From NCBI GenBank assembly GCA_005408345.1, contig SEMN01000259.1:310001-374000 (forward strand): a DNA stretch of 64,000 nucleotides. The letters run 5' to 3'. A program made the position numbers and the translations under genes. The DNA comes from Macquaria australasica. Its lineage: Eukaryota; Chordata; Actinopteri; Centrarchiformes; Percichthyidae. The notes below the pieces were generated by a model that was not told where the DNA came from, searched no databases, and was given only the letters and a program-made list of their open reading frames with translations. Shown one piece after another: positions 44,216 through 58,802 of the stretch (the stretch's first letter is position 1; each line of letters starts with the position of its first letter).

Positions 44216-45630
44216 ATAATATGTGTATTGTTGGAAAAATCGCCTGTATTAACATAATATGGCACCAAGAATCTATGTGATTATGTGTACAGTTACTCTT
44301 TAATTGACAAGCTAACAGCTGACTTCCAATTCGTTGTTGAGGTAAGCTGAGCTGCCACACAAACACAGCGACACACTCCCACACACACGGTCATTGCTTA
44401 TGTTGCCAGCTAGCATACAGCTGACGTACAGTTGGTACACTGGGGCGAATAAACACAAATGGTCCAGCGGTCAAGTTCATGTGAATGGCACGTGGCAAAA
44501 ATTCACTTTGCTTTCTTGCTGAACACACTTTCAACGATTTTTAGAATCCAAAATGCTTCTATGGGAATCCAATATGCTTCCACATTCTTCTCAGATGGTT
44601 TGGTGTTATCTGTTTAGCATCACACAGTACGTAGCCATGAGGCCACGTCTCCTACAGTCGGCGCTCCCTCGCTCCCCTGTTGCATTTTTTAAATATGCTG
44701 TTAAAGGGTGCAGTTACCCTTTAAGCTCCCTTTGGACAAGGTAATGTTTCTGAAGCTCAGATAAACAGCAGCATTTCAAGTTACAGCAACCGAAAACAGT
44801 GTAATTACAAACATGAGGTCAAGCAGGGCCCTGCAATACGCAGTGTGTAAACTGTCAGATTAGGAATGAATTGGATATGGGTCAAGGAAAGTCGAAAAGG
44901 AGTGTGGCTGAGGAGGGCAAGCATAAAAGTGAACTCCCGGATTTGACCCAACCACTTGGTCAAATGGGTAGTAAATGAATTGCAGTGCAGAACTCAGTGG
45001 CCCCTCTAGTTATCTCCTTCACTCCTTCTTTTCACATCATCCATTTCTTCTCCTCACTCCCTACTTCACACAGCTTTTCTCCCACACATGTGCATACCAA
45101 CCTCCACGCAGCCTTTCACTTTTCCTCTGGAATTGACTTCCACCTCTCCCTCAGTGAATCATATGACTGCTTCACTTCCTTAATTGAGTAAAGCTGCACA
45201 GTGACTTTGCATTAGAGCAGTAATGGGAATCAATCAAACGACTGGCTGTGGTAAAAAGGATTTCTAATGTGCCCTCTCGTCTTGCTGAAGACAGCTCCCA
45301 ACCGGGCCGCTATGTGTTGAATTGGCTTTGACCTGGACAATCTTTTTCATTCCCAAAGTCAATTATTGGTTATTAGTTGGTATTAGTGGCCCCTTTTGTA
45401 CTGACCCTGCCAGTGAAAAGCAGTACATCAACACATCAACAGCAATACATCGGGTCAACAACAGCAGTTTGTGCAGTTCAAGTGATGAACCTGACTTTAA
45501 ACTTCTAGAAAACTTGTGAAACCTGAACACAGATCTATATTTTGTATAGGCCATGTTTAAAAACTTGAACACAGTACTAAAACAGAGTACTATCTGAATG
45601 TTTGAATTTTTAGTTTATCTTTATTTCCTT
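44216..45630. other. intergenic, nothing recognised
   Basis: No supported gene; frames of 60-69 codons lack motifs. Confidence 0.4.
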
Positions 45631-45644
45631 TATGTAATGCTATC

Positions 45645-46430
45645 GGCTCTGTGAGGCTGTATTTCAGCATGCTAACATACTCCCAATGATAATGCTAGCA
45701 TGTTGATGTTTAGCAGGTATAATGTTTAACATGTTTACTGTGTCAGTTTAGCACGTTAGCATGCTAACATTTGCTAATTAGCACTACACAGAAAGTACAG
45801 CTGAGACAGATTGGAGCATCATGAGTTTTTCAGTTGTTGACAAAATGAAGTTTTGACCAGGTGATGGTGCGAGATGAAAGGTCAGGGGATCAAAGTTATT
45901 ACAATTTATCCTCTGGAAACCATCACAGCAATCCATCCAATAGTTAAGTCAAGATATTTCAATAAAAAGCAAAACTGGCAACCTCACAGTGGCGCTAGAG
46001 GAAAAGTCAGATGATCACCAAAGTCATTGGGATACATCCTATTGAGACCTTGAATATATGTTCAAAATTGTGTGCCATTCCATCTGGTAGATGTTATATA
46101 TCGCTGTAAAAGTGAAGATTTTGACCTGCTGGTGGCACTAGGGGAAAAGTCAGAGAATCGGCAAAGGGAGGTCATTAGGATTCAGTCTGGGACCATCAAT
46201 ACCTGTTGAAGATTTCATGGCAATCCCTGTAATAGTTGTTGAGTTATTTCACTCTGAACCACAATGTCAACCTCATGGTGGCGCTAGAGGAAAAAGTCAG
46301 GGGATCACCAAAGTCAATAGGATTCATCCTCTGGGGACCATGAATATCTGTACAAAGTTTCATGGCAATCCATCCAGTAGTTGTTGAGCTATTTTAGTCT
46401 GGGCCAAAGTGGTGTACAGACCGACACTGG
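45645..46430 (+). repeat. composite repeat with 3-4 tandem units of ~125-145 bp
   Basis: The leader 'cagcatgctaacatac..gctagcatgttgatgtttagcaggt...gctaacatttgctaattagcactac' (45667-45790) is followed by units containing 'ggtggcgctagaggaaaagtcag..gatcaccaaagtca..gattcatcctctggggaccatgaatat..gtttcatggcaatccatccagtagttgttgag'. Unit starts are near 45855, 45980, 46124 and 46269, from the recurring 'tggcgctagagg'. A single reversed unit lies at 50525-50620. This is a familiar teleost repeat; units have diverged by substitutions and small indels. Confidence 0.78.
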
Positions 46431-49400
<2,970 letters not shown>

Positions 49401-50524
49401 GAGCTGTCACTATCCAATAAAGGAAAAAATGCATAAAAAAAACTAAACTTAAAAAAAAAAAGGATGCCTCTGGGGTCTGCCGGTACCCTAATCAGAAGGA
49501 TGAGAGTGGAGGTCACTCATGACAGCCTGCAAATGGAAAAAATGCACATAGTTACAATGGGAAATCCCTTATGTAACTCCTTATGTAGCTTCCCATAAGC
49601 CAGTGGGATATCAGCACATTTTTCTTTTTATTCTTCGAGACTCAAAACTATTTGGCTGACTTTATTTTAGTCACAGTCCCATGACTATAATGTCAAAAGT
49701 CAAAAACCTGACTCATAATATTCTTCCAAATTTGATGAAGAGCCAAAGCTGTCTTTAAAAGATTGTTGGCTATTTGAACTGTGCTGCACTGAAGAAAAAG
49801 TTTTTATAGAGACCGTGTTCATGCACCATGGCACTTCAGTCTAGCATATCTTGCCAAGTATAGCAACAGCTGTTTGAAATAGCTATTTTTAATAGCAGAT
49901 GTACTGCATGGGGGGGATGCTGTAATGGCCAACAATAAATGATAAGTGATTTCACTGTGCAGAGGAGGCCTTTTGTCTCTGTCCAGTCTGTTCTTTTTAT
50001 CATCCGTCCACCCATCACATGATCAGATTTCGACAAAGCTTAAAGTAATGATACATCTCTCCACTGTACTCCAGCTGTTTCAAAACTATAACTGGCTCAA
50101 AGGGCATAGGCACTGAATTTATTGTTTGTCCAAAACATGTGGAACTAGATATAAAGCCTACAAACTGTGCAAGGACTGTCACGATATGATAACAGGTTTA
50201 TCCATCAAAATAAGCAGACACATGAAAAGGAAACTACTAAGAACCAAACAAAAAAGATACAAATGCAACATCATACACACACAGACCCACAGACACACAC
50301 CACCAATATCCACTCAGAAGCTGGATCAGTATAGACAAGCGACAAAGTAATGCAAACCACCATTAAGCACATTTGATCGGATGCTCTTATACAGCTACCA
50401 TCATGGGCTCACTCACCACACCTCTCTGCAGGTTGCAGCTTCTACCGACATCTGTTTTAGGTTTCACAAAAAAATGATTTGTGTTTTAAAAGGTCTGGTG
50501 GTTAATGGACAGGATGTGTTATAC
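49401..50524. other. intergenic, nothing recognised
   Basis: No supported gene. The 74-codon frame at 50126-50350 is Lys/His-rich without a known motif. Confidence 0.4.
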
Positions 50525-50620
50525 TGGTTAATTCACTTTGACCTCGACTATTGAATGGATTGCCATGAAATTTTGTACAAACATTCACGGTCCCCAGAGG
50601 ATGAATCCTAAAGACGGGTG
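50525..50620 (-). repeat. single reversed unit of the 45.6-kb repeat
   Basis: 'ggattgccatgaaattttgtacaaacattcacggtccccagaggatgaatcct' is the reverse complement of the 'gattcatcctctggggacc..tgtacaaagtttcatggcaatcc' unit at 46320-46375. Confidence 0.72.
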
Positions 50621-50639
50621 ATTGCCTGGTGATTCTATT

Positions 50640-50965
50640 CTGCTAACCTGAGGTTTGGCACACGCACAGGGCATACTGTGGATTTCATGCTCAAGGAGTT
50701 TGCAGAGTAGAGGCACAATCTCCTGATAATTCAAGCTCAGACTTGACACGTTTACCCTGCACACTGTCTTGGTACACATCAAACTCGCAGAGCATGCCTG
50801 AGATTCCTGTTCTTGCCCAAACCTTGAAGTCCCAGAGATGGGGTTTCCCATGCATGTATTGTCTGATTCCACTGAACTTCCCCTTAAAAGGAACCATCAT
50901 TTTATCCACAGCTACAGAGGTGATAGTGTGTGTCGGCTTCCCAGTAAACCCTGACAGCAGGCATT
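50640..50965 (-). pseudogene. piggyBac-type transposase fragment, frameshifted
   Basis: The remnant encodes the start of the catalytic core of a piggyBac-superfamily transposase (a cut-and-paste DNA transposase). On the minus strand: GKPTHTITSVAVDKMMVPFK, GKFSGIRQYMHGKPHLWDFK, VWARTGISGMLCEFDVYQ, then a shift of frame into LSLNYQEIVPLLCKLLEHE. The V-D-K/E-x-x-V-P-F-K-G...R-Q-Y-M...K-P-x-x-W-x-F-K pattern is the region holding the first catalytic Asp. Both ends and the other catalytic Asps are missing. Two overlapping minus frames (72 and 95 codons) are the two halves. It cannot be functional. Confidence 0.75.
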
Positions 50966-53159
50966 AATAAGAATCCGTCCTCATCATCCACATCAAAAAT
51001 CATTATGATGTTCAAGCAAAGTTCAATATATAAATACAAAGAAATTGTGGAGGACTGATGTAAAAAGAATTCAAATTTTGTAAGGTCAAAATAAAATAAA
51101 AAAGTTTCAATAACATTAACACAATTTTCCTAGTTTTTTATCATGCTGAAATGCATTATAGCATGGATTACAAATACAATTTTAACTAGTCAAAGTCATT
51201 TGCTTTTTATTGGGCTGTATCAAACAGTTCCATGTCAATAAAATTAATTTTGAAGACACATATTTGATATTATTGAATCATCAATGCCTAATCATCTAGG
51301 GACTTGGTTCAAATTAAAGTGGTGATATTTGTAAGCGCTATAAGCCACTCACAAAATCCTCCAAAAAACAAAAAATAAAAAATAAAAAAACTCATTATTA
51401 ATTTAAAACAATTTAAAAAGTAGAAAAAACATCTACATCAATAGAATCAGGTGTGGCTGCAGAAATATATATCTTGCAGGGAAACTTCACTGGTGTTACG
51501 TTGCTCACGTAGCCATAATTACCTTTATTAACACCATTATTTCAGACAGTTGACTCCACATGTCTTTACTTGTTCCACTGTGTCTTTCTTCCCCTCACTG
51601 TTGTCTTGAAGGTATTGTAGCTGGTGCAGGAACAGTTGGAATGGGAAGTTTCTGATGTGGGTGATCTGTGAATATCTTGTGTGCCAGTTTTACAACAGAA
51701 GTTATGTTGCTATATGATGATATGATTAAAGAGAAAGTTGGATAAAATCACATGGTGTAAATACTGAGTGACAGTATCATTAGTTGATATAGGGATATTT
51801 TAATATATTATGGTGATGTTTAAAATAGATAAAATATGTTTAGCTTACTGTAAAGTCACTAAACCATAACCAACCATATAGTTTCGACATGCTTATTGGA
51901 ACATTACAGGGATATTATACAGGAAATAAAATATTACTTCAGCTTGAAATGCAAAATTCTTTTAAAGAAACAATACTTGTTTAAGTGTTACCCATCAGTA
52001 TAATGCTTCTCTCAAACACACAAACTGTAAAAGAAGACCATAAAGTTTTTTTATTACGTTATCTAAATAATTGAAAATCAGTTTTGATGGTCAGAATCAT
52101 TACATTCTTCAAGCAGTCCTAGTGTAATCTAATGCTTAATTATTTTCTTAATTATGCAAGACAAATTGATTAAATGAGGACCAATTCTTCGCCTTTAGCA
52201 GCTATCTGCTCATTAAAGTGTTTAATAACAATAATTTGTTTTTCCAGAAGCTGATTCTTCCTCAGTATCTGAAATAATGTTATGTTAAATTTTTCACAAG
52301 GTTCATGATATCAGCAGTGGTTTGTATGGCTGATACACAGATAACTCTTTATTTTGAATGACACTCCATTAACATTGCTGATTTACTGATACTGCCACTC
52401 AACTGTATGCATGTTTAGGGCTATGAACTTCAAACTAGAGGCCCAAGTCTCTGAAGTGACAGACACTGAGTTCACATAGTTGAATATATTTGCCTTGAGT
52501 TGAGTCATTTCCTCCTGCCATCCTGGATTGTCTCCTGGAGGGTCGGAGACAGGCTGTTTATTGAGTGCAGGTGTAATTCTCCAACATCAGGGTAACAGAG
52601 ATCCAACCAGATCCATTTACAGAAGGAACTTGTTTGTTGTGTGTTTGTTTGTTTGTTTCGTCGTCAGGAAACTCACTGCAGCTTCTCTATCTCCATATTC
52701 CCGTCCCTTCCTAAGAATGCCAACAGACAGGCCTTCTTAAATCACAAAGACAGTTCAAAATGTTGTTCAAATTCTGTGCAGAAAAACATACACTCCTTTC
52801 ACCTACACTGAATCTCTCTCTTGTAAATCATACATGTAATTCAGTTGATGAGCTGCCAGTTAAGTTCATTTTCAAGTGTTACGTGAGGTACCACCCTCAA
52901 AAACAGATTAATTTTTGAATTTCTTCCACAGCTGAATGTCAGCTTTATTCATGGTGGATTTATTGCATCTCTAAACCTGTATATTTTATGTTTAAAAGTG
53001 ACCTGGAGAGCATACCCAGGTGAAGCATGTTGAACCCTGATTGTGAATTATTTAGCTTTCATCTGGCTACAATGGAGGTCCTGCAGCATTTAGACATGAA
53101 TGTGGCAGGTGTCTGCGTGGGTTCTCTTTGCCCATAGGTGTGACTGTGAGCGTGAATGG
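50966..53159. other. intergenic, nothing recognised (2.2 kb)
   Basis: Strongly A/T-rich. A short (TTTG)n run at about 52630-52660 is the only low-complexity feature. The 70-codon frame at 52528-52740 has no motif. Confidence 0.4.
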
Positions 53160-53303
53160 TTGTCTGTCTCTATTTGTCAGCCCTGTGATTGACTGGCCAC
53201 CAGTCCAGGGTGTACCCCGCCTCTCGCCCAATGTCTGCTGGGATCGGCTCCAGCCCCCCGCGACCCTCTAAGGATAAGCGGTATAAATAATGGATGGATA
53301 ATG
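53160..53303 (-). repeat. dispersed teleost repeat, copy 2 of the 32.4-kb family
   Basis: The reverse complement of the 32441-32582 order: 'gtcagccctgtgattgactggccaccagtccagggtgtaccccgcctctcgcccaatgt', 'ggctccagccccccgcgaccctctaaggataagcggtataaataatggatgg'. Confidence 0.75.
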
Positions 53304-54235
53304 GATAAATGTCCGACTCTAATCAGAGAAGAGACTTTAACTCCATAGCTACTACCATCAGGGGAACAACTAGCCTGCTGCAAAGCTTTGGTGCATGTAA
53401 TCACAGATTATTATTCATATTTTCTCAATAAGCGCTCAATGTGATATGTGCATATGTGAAGGACTATCAAAAGTGGTGGGATTTTTCATCTGAAGTGTGT
53501 AATTCTTTTGATATATTGAAGGGTCTCTTGCAGGGTTGCCCCTTAATGTCATATATATACATTTCTCCATCACATTTATCCTTACTTTTACAAAACTCCA
53601 TGCATGCCAGGCTTTGAACACAAACTACATAGAAGAAGTTTGTATGTTCATGACATTCCTGCCTGTTTATACTACATCTCCCTTGCAAGTATCCCAATTG
53701 CAAGTATTTTGCAATACTCATTTCCCAAGATCTGTAGATCTACCTGAGGCTGAAGACTATTTTTAAAATCTTATTTTGGAAGTTAAAAGAAAGATTTAAA
53801 GAGCAATGTCGTGGTTCAAAATATGTTTATTAATTGTCCCATTTGCTGCTGTTAATTTCTGTCTGACTGGGCTGCTGGCTCACTCTGACATCTCGGGTAA
53901 CAGGGAATGTAGCATCAATTAATTTCTATGCATCATTATCACTATCAATAACTTGTGTCGACCTTAGTCAAACTAAATCTGAACTGTCCCTTTAAAGCCA
54001 GGGGTGAAATGAAAAATGCCTTTTTAACCCTTTTTAGATCACATCCCTGTTCATATTCTGCACCTATTAAACCATATATGCACAAAAAAAAATCTATCAT
54101 GTTTTCTTCCTGTAAAACAAAATATGACGTGTGCTTACGAAAGCTTGAACCAACCAATTTCAGCCAATAATATTACAAACTCCACCCATCAATCAATCTT
54201 AAACTTTTAACGGCACAGAGCTAAGATTGACTTAC
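53304..54235. other. intergenic, nothing recognised
   Basis: Overlapping 61-84-codon frames on both strands at 53436-53766 and 53945-54170 show no domain or splice structure. Confidence 0.4.
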
Positions 54236-54364
54236 TCCAAGGACGAAATAGTCATCCTCTCCCTCGTCTTCCTCCACTTCCTGCAGTTTGAGGGATACGT
54301 CTGCCTGCTCTGGTAACGGGGGTGATGAAGGTGATGAAGGAGGCGAGGCTAGCATCCAATACAT
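54236..54364 (-). CDS. orphan exon-like ORF, acidic, ends at a splice donor
   Basis: I do not recognise the protein. On the minus strand ATG (54362-54364) opens 43 codons: MYWMLASPPSSPSSPPLPEQ, then ADVSLKLQEVEEDEGEDDYF, then VLG, followed directly by GTAAGT. A Ser/Pro-rich start turns into an acidic block. The codon choice looks coding-like (no rare stretches, many GAG/GAC), unlike neighbouring DNA. No recognised repeat covers it. It could be a first or internal exon of an unmapped gene, the N-terminus of a transposon protein (piggyBac-type proteins start acidic), or a remnant. The start is not certain because no Kozak context or upstream acceptor decides it. Confidence 0.3.
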
Positions 54365-54984
54365 CCATCCAATACAATACTTTTGATACTCTCGAAATGC
54401 TGTTTCATCTCAACTACATTATACACTCTTCCAGGACATGAGGCCTCTGAGAACAGACTGCTGTGATATTAACAAGACATGGATATGTTCTCGTCTTTCA
54501 CCGTACAGTATGATTACATCAACATGTACCAAGTGAGTATTAGTTACATCTGCATCCATATCAGGCTTGTTAAAAAAGATTAAACTTTTTTGTTTTTCAA
54601 AATTGCAGACAGACAAATACTTGTCTTGAGAATCGCTCTTGATGTCATAACAGGAGGGGTTGATTAGCAATAATATGTGGATATTTCTTACAAAACACTC
54701 ATTACTCATCTGCCAGTCTTTGAACACAAAACAGCAGAACACATGATTTTCCCTGGTTGGTTCTAGTTTCCTGAAGGAATATTTTTAAAGGACTGTAGAG
54801 ATTCAGAGAAACGATTGTGTAAGTTTGCATTTGTTGCATAATACAAATACAATAAATGTTTGTTCTTTCTAAAAAAAAAAAAAAAGAAAGAAAGAAAAGG
54901 AATATGTACTGCATTTATTTTACACTGCATCCATAACTAACTCCTAATGCATAAGTGACTAATTTTCATGTGTGATCTTGTTTT

Positions 54985-55838
54985 TAATCACAAAGCCATG
55001 TGGATAAAGACTTTTTATATTTTTTGTATTTTAATGGACCAGTGACTTGAATTTTGTGGGAAATGAATTTCCTCTCTCATAGAAATGTTTTGCATGCACC
55101 CAGATATGTATCTTTCCCCAATGCAGCTGACTCCCCAGTAGGAAAATTTGTTTCTCACTACATCCCCAAAATAATAATAGAGCCATACTTGCCCTATTTT
55201 AAAGAGATTTTGTCTCTATTTCATGTCACGGCATATTGGAATTGGTTTGTAAATGATATGTATTGGAAGAAGGTCTGGATGCTTCCTCATGAATACCTAA
55301 TCGTGAATAAGGAGGTGTCCTTCAAAATTATTCATAAATATTACCCCGCCAATCACTACATGCAGAAATCTAAAAGAGACATAAACACTAACTGCTCTTT
55401 CTGTGATGAGTATCTAGAAACACTTTTACACCTTTTTTGGCATTGTTCTCACATCAACACCATTGCAGATTTGTCATCAAACACATTTTTAAAAATTTTA
55501 CATTATTTTGGGAAAATAATGAACCCAAGAAAAGAAGACAAATATTTTTTAACAATAAATTTGATAATGATGTTGGCAAAATTTTTCATTCATAAATGTA
55601 AATTTGACAATAAAAAAACCCTTATTTTGTTGGTTTCCTGAAGGATGTTGAGCAATATGTGAAACTACTTTCTAATTCAACTATCAGGACACTTAATATC
55701 TGTGTGTTTTATAATATTTTTGTCTAGTGTCATATACCCCTGGCTCTTTTGTTATTGTTCTATTTGTATGCTATCTCCTGTATTCTGAATCTGTATTATG
55801 TTCTTTTGTAAATTAAATTAAAAAAAAAAAAAAAAAAT
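54985..55838 (+). mobile_element. 5'-truncated L1/Tx1-type LINE with poly(A) tail
   Basis: The 195-codon frame at 55054-55641 is the C-terminal part of a non-LTR retrotransposon ORF2. It holds a Cys-x2-Cys...His-x5-Cys cluster (NCSFCDEYLETLLHLFWHC), which in this clade follows the reverse transcriptase, and tryptophan-rich flanking segments. A 3' UTR and an A-run (55820-55837) follow. The frame has no stop or shift over its 195 codons, so the copy is relatively young. The upstream border is not visible, and the apparent start codon is only the truncation point. No endonuclease or polymerase motifs remain. Confidence 0.8.
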
Positions 55839-55859
55839 GGTTTGCATGATTTGTGCAAA

Positions 55860-56130
55860 TGAAATCTGGTAATATTTTGGGCTGATTACTGTGGGCTACA
55901 ACCATATTGAGCCTTGCGGGCACTGGGCTGAGGTGTGTTAAAGGTTAAATGGTCGGATCACCCTAATAACAAAAAACACAATTTCTCACTTACCCCTATT
56001 GGTATCTACCCACGCAGGCAGTTTTGGTTCGATTAGCTGAGGTTTTCAGATATCTAAGTCAGAGATTTCCGTTCCCACAGCGACACAATGGAGGAGAATT
56101 TTGTTTGTAGAGCTTTAAGCAATGAATAAA
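55860..56130 (-). repeat. dispersed repeat, third copy of the 3950-4400 family (reversed)
   Basis: 'acaatttctcacttacccctattggtatctacccacgcagg..ttttggtt..tgaggttttcagatatctaagtc' is the reverse complement of the order seen at 33700-33790 (agatatctcaaaacctt..ccaaaacaatctgcatgcctagacaccactagtag..aagtgagaaa). Confidence 0.55.
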
Positions 56131-57240
56131 GGGATTTGAAAAAGCAGCAACATGTCTCTCCATTACATGTCCCATGTAATCGGGATAATCTGCAGACCTC
56201 ACTGTGAAGAGTTTTCATTGGAACTACTTACTTCTGATGAAACTGTTCCAATGAAAATGCTTCACAGAAATGTTTATTTCCATTGGAAACTAAATTATCT
56301 CAATTCCTTTCACATATCTTGAGAAACAAAATAAGATTTTAAGACTCGAGATGGATTTTTTTTTTTCCAATACAGAATCAAGATGGATATTATTTTCAGT
56401 GTGGGAAACTAGAGCTATCTGATGACTCATGTTTTAAATATGGCACTTTCTCTTTGTTGAGAAGTTTCTGACAGTGTGACTTTTTTGTGAGTTTTTTATT
56501 TATTTTTTCAGAAAGAATGTTGTTTTAGCTGATTTTCAATTGAGTGTCTGTGTATTTTTTTGGTGTGGAGCTGTTTCAAATGATCAAACTCAGGGGTCAG
56601 TTGTTTATTTCTAAAGGTAACATGACTTTTTTGTGTGTGTAGTTTTAGGTTGCGTTTTTGGACTTGTTTTCTTTGACTTTCTTTTGATTTTACATCCTTT
56701 TTTTGTGGGTTATCTAAACTTAATTCTCATTTTTATGTTCATATATTGTTTTCTCTCTCTTTTACTCCCTCTTTCCTCTTTCTCTTTGCCCTTTAAGCAC
56801 TTTGTAATTTCTGTTTTGAAAAGATATAAAGCTCACGAGTATCTTACACTGACAAAATATTACACTGCCACAATTGTTGCTGGCATATGAATAAAATATT
56901 TTTATTTAATATTTTGTAGTTTGTAGTTTGGATTTGCATGAATCTTAGCCTGAGTTGTATCTGTTTTGGACTCAGACAACAAGCCTGGACCCCAAATGCA
57001 GTTCTGTCAGGAACCAAGGCAGGGCAAATGTCACTTATTATTCAAACTAGTTATCATGATTATTTTAATACATTTTTTAAATAATAAATTTTTAAACACT
57101 TTATTTATAGAGATTTTTTTCATTTATCAGACAAGAAATTATCATAAGTTATCATCTCAAGGTACAAATATGTACAACAAGAAAAGAATACTGGAAAGAA
57201 ACAAAAAACAAAACCAACAACTACATCCGAAACACAGTTC
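56131..57240. other. intergenic, nothing recognised
   Basis: A/T-rich; the hydrophobic 85-codon frame at 56633-56890 and the 92-codon frame at 56966-57244 are not recognised. Confidence 0.4.
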
Positions 57241-57244
57241 ATAG

Positions 57245-57719
57245 AAGAAAAAAAAAAGGGGGGGGGCGTGCATCATAGTATATTTAAGCATAGATGGGAT
57301 AGATCACCTGACGTGTTGGAGAGAAGCAAAGTTTTCGCCCTAGAGCAAAATTCTTTAGGTAATTCTCTCAAAGAACAACCTTAAAACTAGCCACACATGT
57401 AGCACGGATCACACACTAGTGTGTATGCAAATCTTCCCAGAACAGGTTTCCACATGCAACAGTTTACGAGTGAGTGTAGGGGTGTTTTTAACAAAATAAT
57501 GGACAAAATGGAGGCAAAGATTGCCAAACTACAGATGCATCAGAGGGACCTGGCTAAGTGAAGTAATGTTTTTCTCTGCTGAGTCTGATATTTCTGTATC
57601 GGCACACCTCACAGTGTATTGCACTAACCATATCATGGCTGCTTGCAAAACAAGAAAAGGGAGACTCTTTTTTTAAATCGCAAATAAGCATAGATAGAAC
57701 AGATCACCTGTAGAAGTAT
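57245..57719. repeat. two related ~25-bp blocks 400 bp apart, next to the LINE 3' end
   Basis: 'taagcatagatgggatagatcacctg' (about 57284) and 'taagcatagatagaacagatcacctg' (about 57687) are direct near-copies. They fall in or just beyond the 3' UTR of the minus-strand LINE, so they may be duplicated UTR sequence or two element ends. A G-run lies at 57258-57266. Confidence 0.5.
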
Positions 57720-58485
57720 CAGTTCATAGTTCCAGGCCAGGTTAACTATTTACATAGTTTATGAATGGGTCCCAGGTTTTGTAAAATCTCTTAATGGAGC
57801 CGTTGAGGGTGCTTCTGATTTTTTCCAGCTTGATGTTCTGCACCACATCTTTGATCTATTGGTTGGGTGATGGAGGGCTTACATCCTTCCATTTAAATGG
57901 AATTGAACGTCTAGCTAATAGAGAGAAAAGGGTAATGACCTTCTGTAAGTGAGCAGGGAGATTGGAATCATCTGGAACTGAGAATATACCAAAAATAGCA
58001 AAAAGCACCAGCTGGAGAAGGCATAATGTTACAGCCGTAAGTCGTAAGACCAGAAAGGGGTAAGTTTTGCGCAAGACCACCAATGATCTGAGCATAAGTC
58101 ATTGAGACCCTACCCTTATTTAGCAATCTGACCCTTAACAAAAAATCCAGGTAAGATAATAGAGGGATAGTTGGAAAATTAGCAAACCTTTGTGTGCAAT
58201 GTCCCTGATTTGTAAACGGGGGGGGGGGGGGAGACAACTTTTTCTGGATAATTGTTCAAAGCTGGCAAAAGTGTCATCAATCTACAGGTCCCCGATGTTA
58301 CGTATACCCTTGTCATACCACATTCGTCTAATAAAGATAGGTGAGTGAATAGAAATGTTCTGAGTACCCTGGCATTTTTCGAACTGTTTCACAATGCGTA
58401 GTGATTGGGTTACAATTATATTGCCATTAATGTTATTAACTAGTGATGGCAAAGATGCGCAGATGCTTGTGGTCATAATATACAT
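57720..58485 (-). pseudogene. L1/Tx1-type LINE ORF2 3' end, broken
   Basis: The minus strand encodes the last ~250 residues of a non-LTR retrotransposon polyprotein. From the right: TQNISIHSPIFIRRMWYDKG then IRNIGDL (58320-58282), a 14-G run (58218-58231) breaking the frame, a central hydrophobic part, then LARRSIPFKWKDVSPPSPNQ (57915-57856) and, after a stop, VVQNIKLEKIRSTLNGSIK, RFYKTWDPFINYVNS and a stop (about 57745). The pattern (WYDKGI..IGDL ... FKWK..PPS...LEKIR...W.PFI.Y) is typical of the C-terminus in this clade. Stops and shifts show it is dead. Confidence 0.7.
58218..58231. repeat. 14-bp poly(G) run
   Basis: Homopolymer inside the LINE remnant. Confidence 0.9.
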
Positions 58486-58802
58486 TTTTTATATAATAAA
58501 TTCCCTTGTCACTGTATTGTATTGCCTTGACATGTCACAGCTATCTCTACAATTTTAATTGACTTTGGTCAAAGGAGCGCAACAGCGCCCCCTCTGGATT
58601 TCAACAGCTGCTAATTATATCCTTTAATTAAATAAATATTAATCAGTGCCACAAGAAGACTTTGAATGAACAGGACTTTTGAAATTTTGAGTAAAACCGT
58701 CTGACCTCGACAAACAAACTTTAGCAACGTCATAAAACAGCGGGAGTTAGCTAGTCTGTCAGTGTTGTTGGTGATATTAGTGAGTTAGCTTAGCTAGCAG
58801 CC

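Noticed and set aside
45660..45790. ATGCTAAC/GTTAGCAT palindromes as a protein-binding operator
   Set aside because: They belong to the leader of a dispersed fish repeat, so function is not implied.
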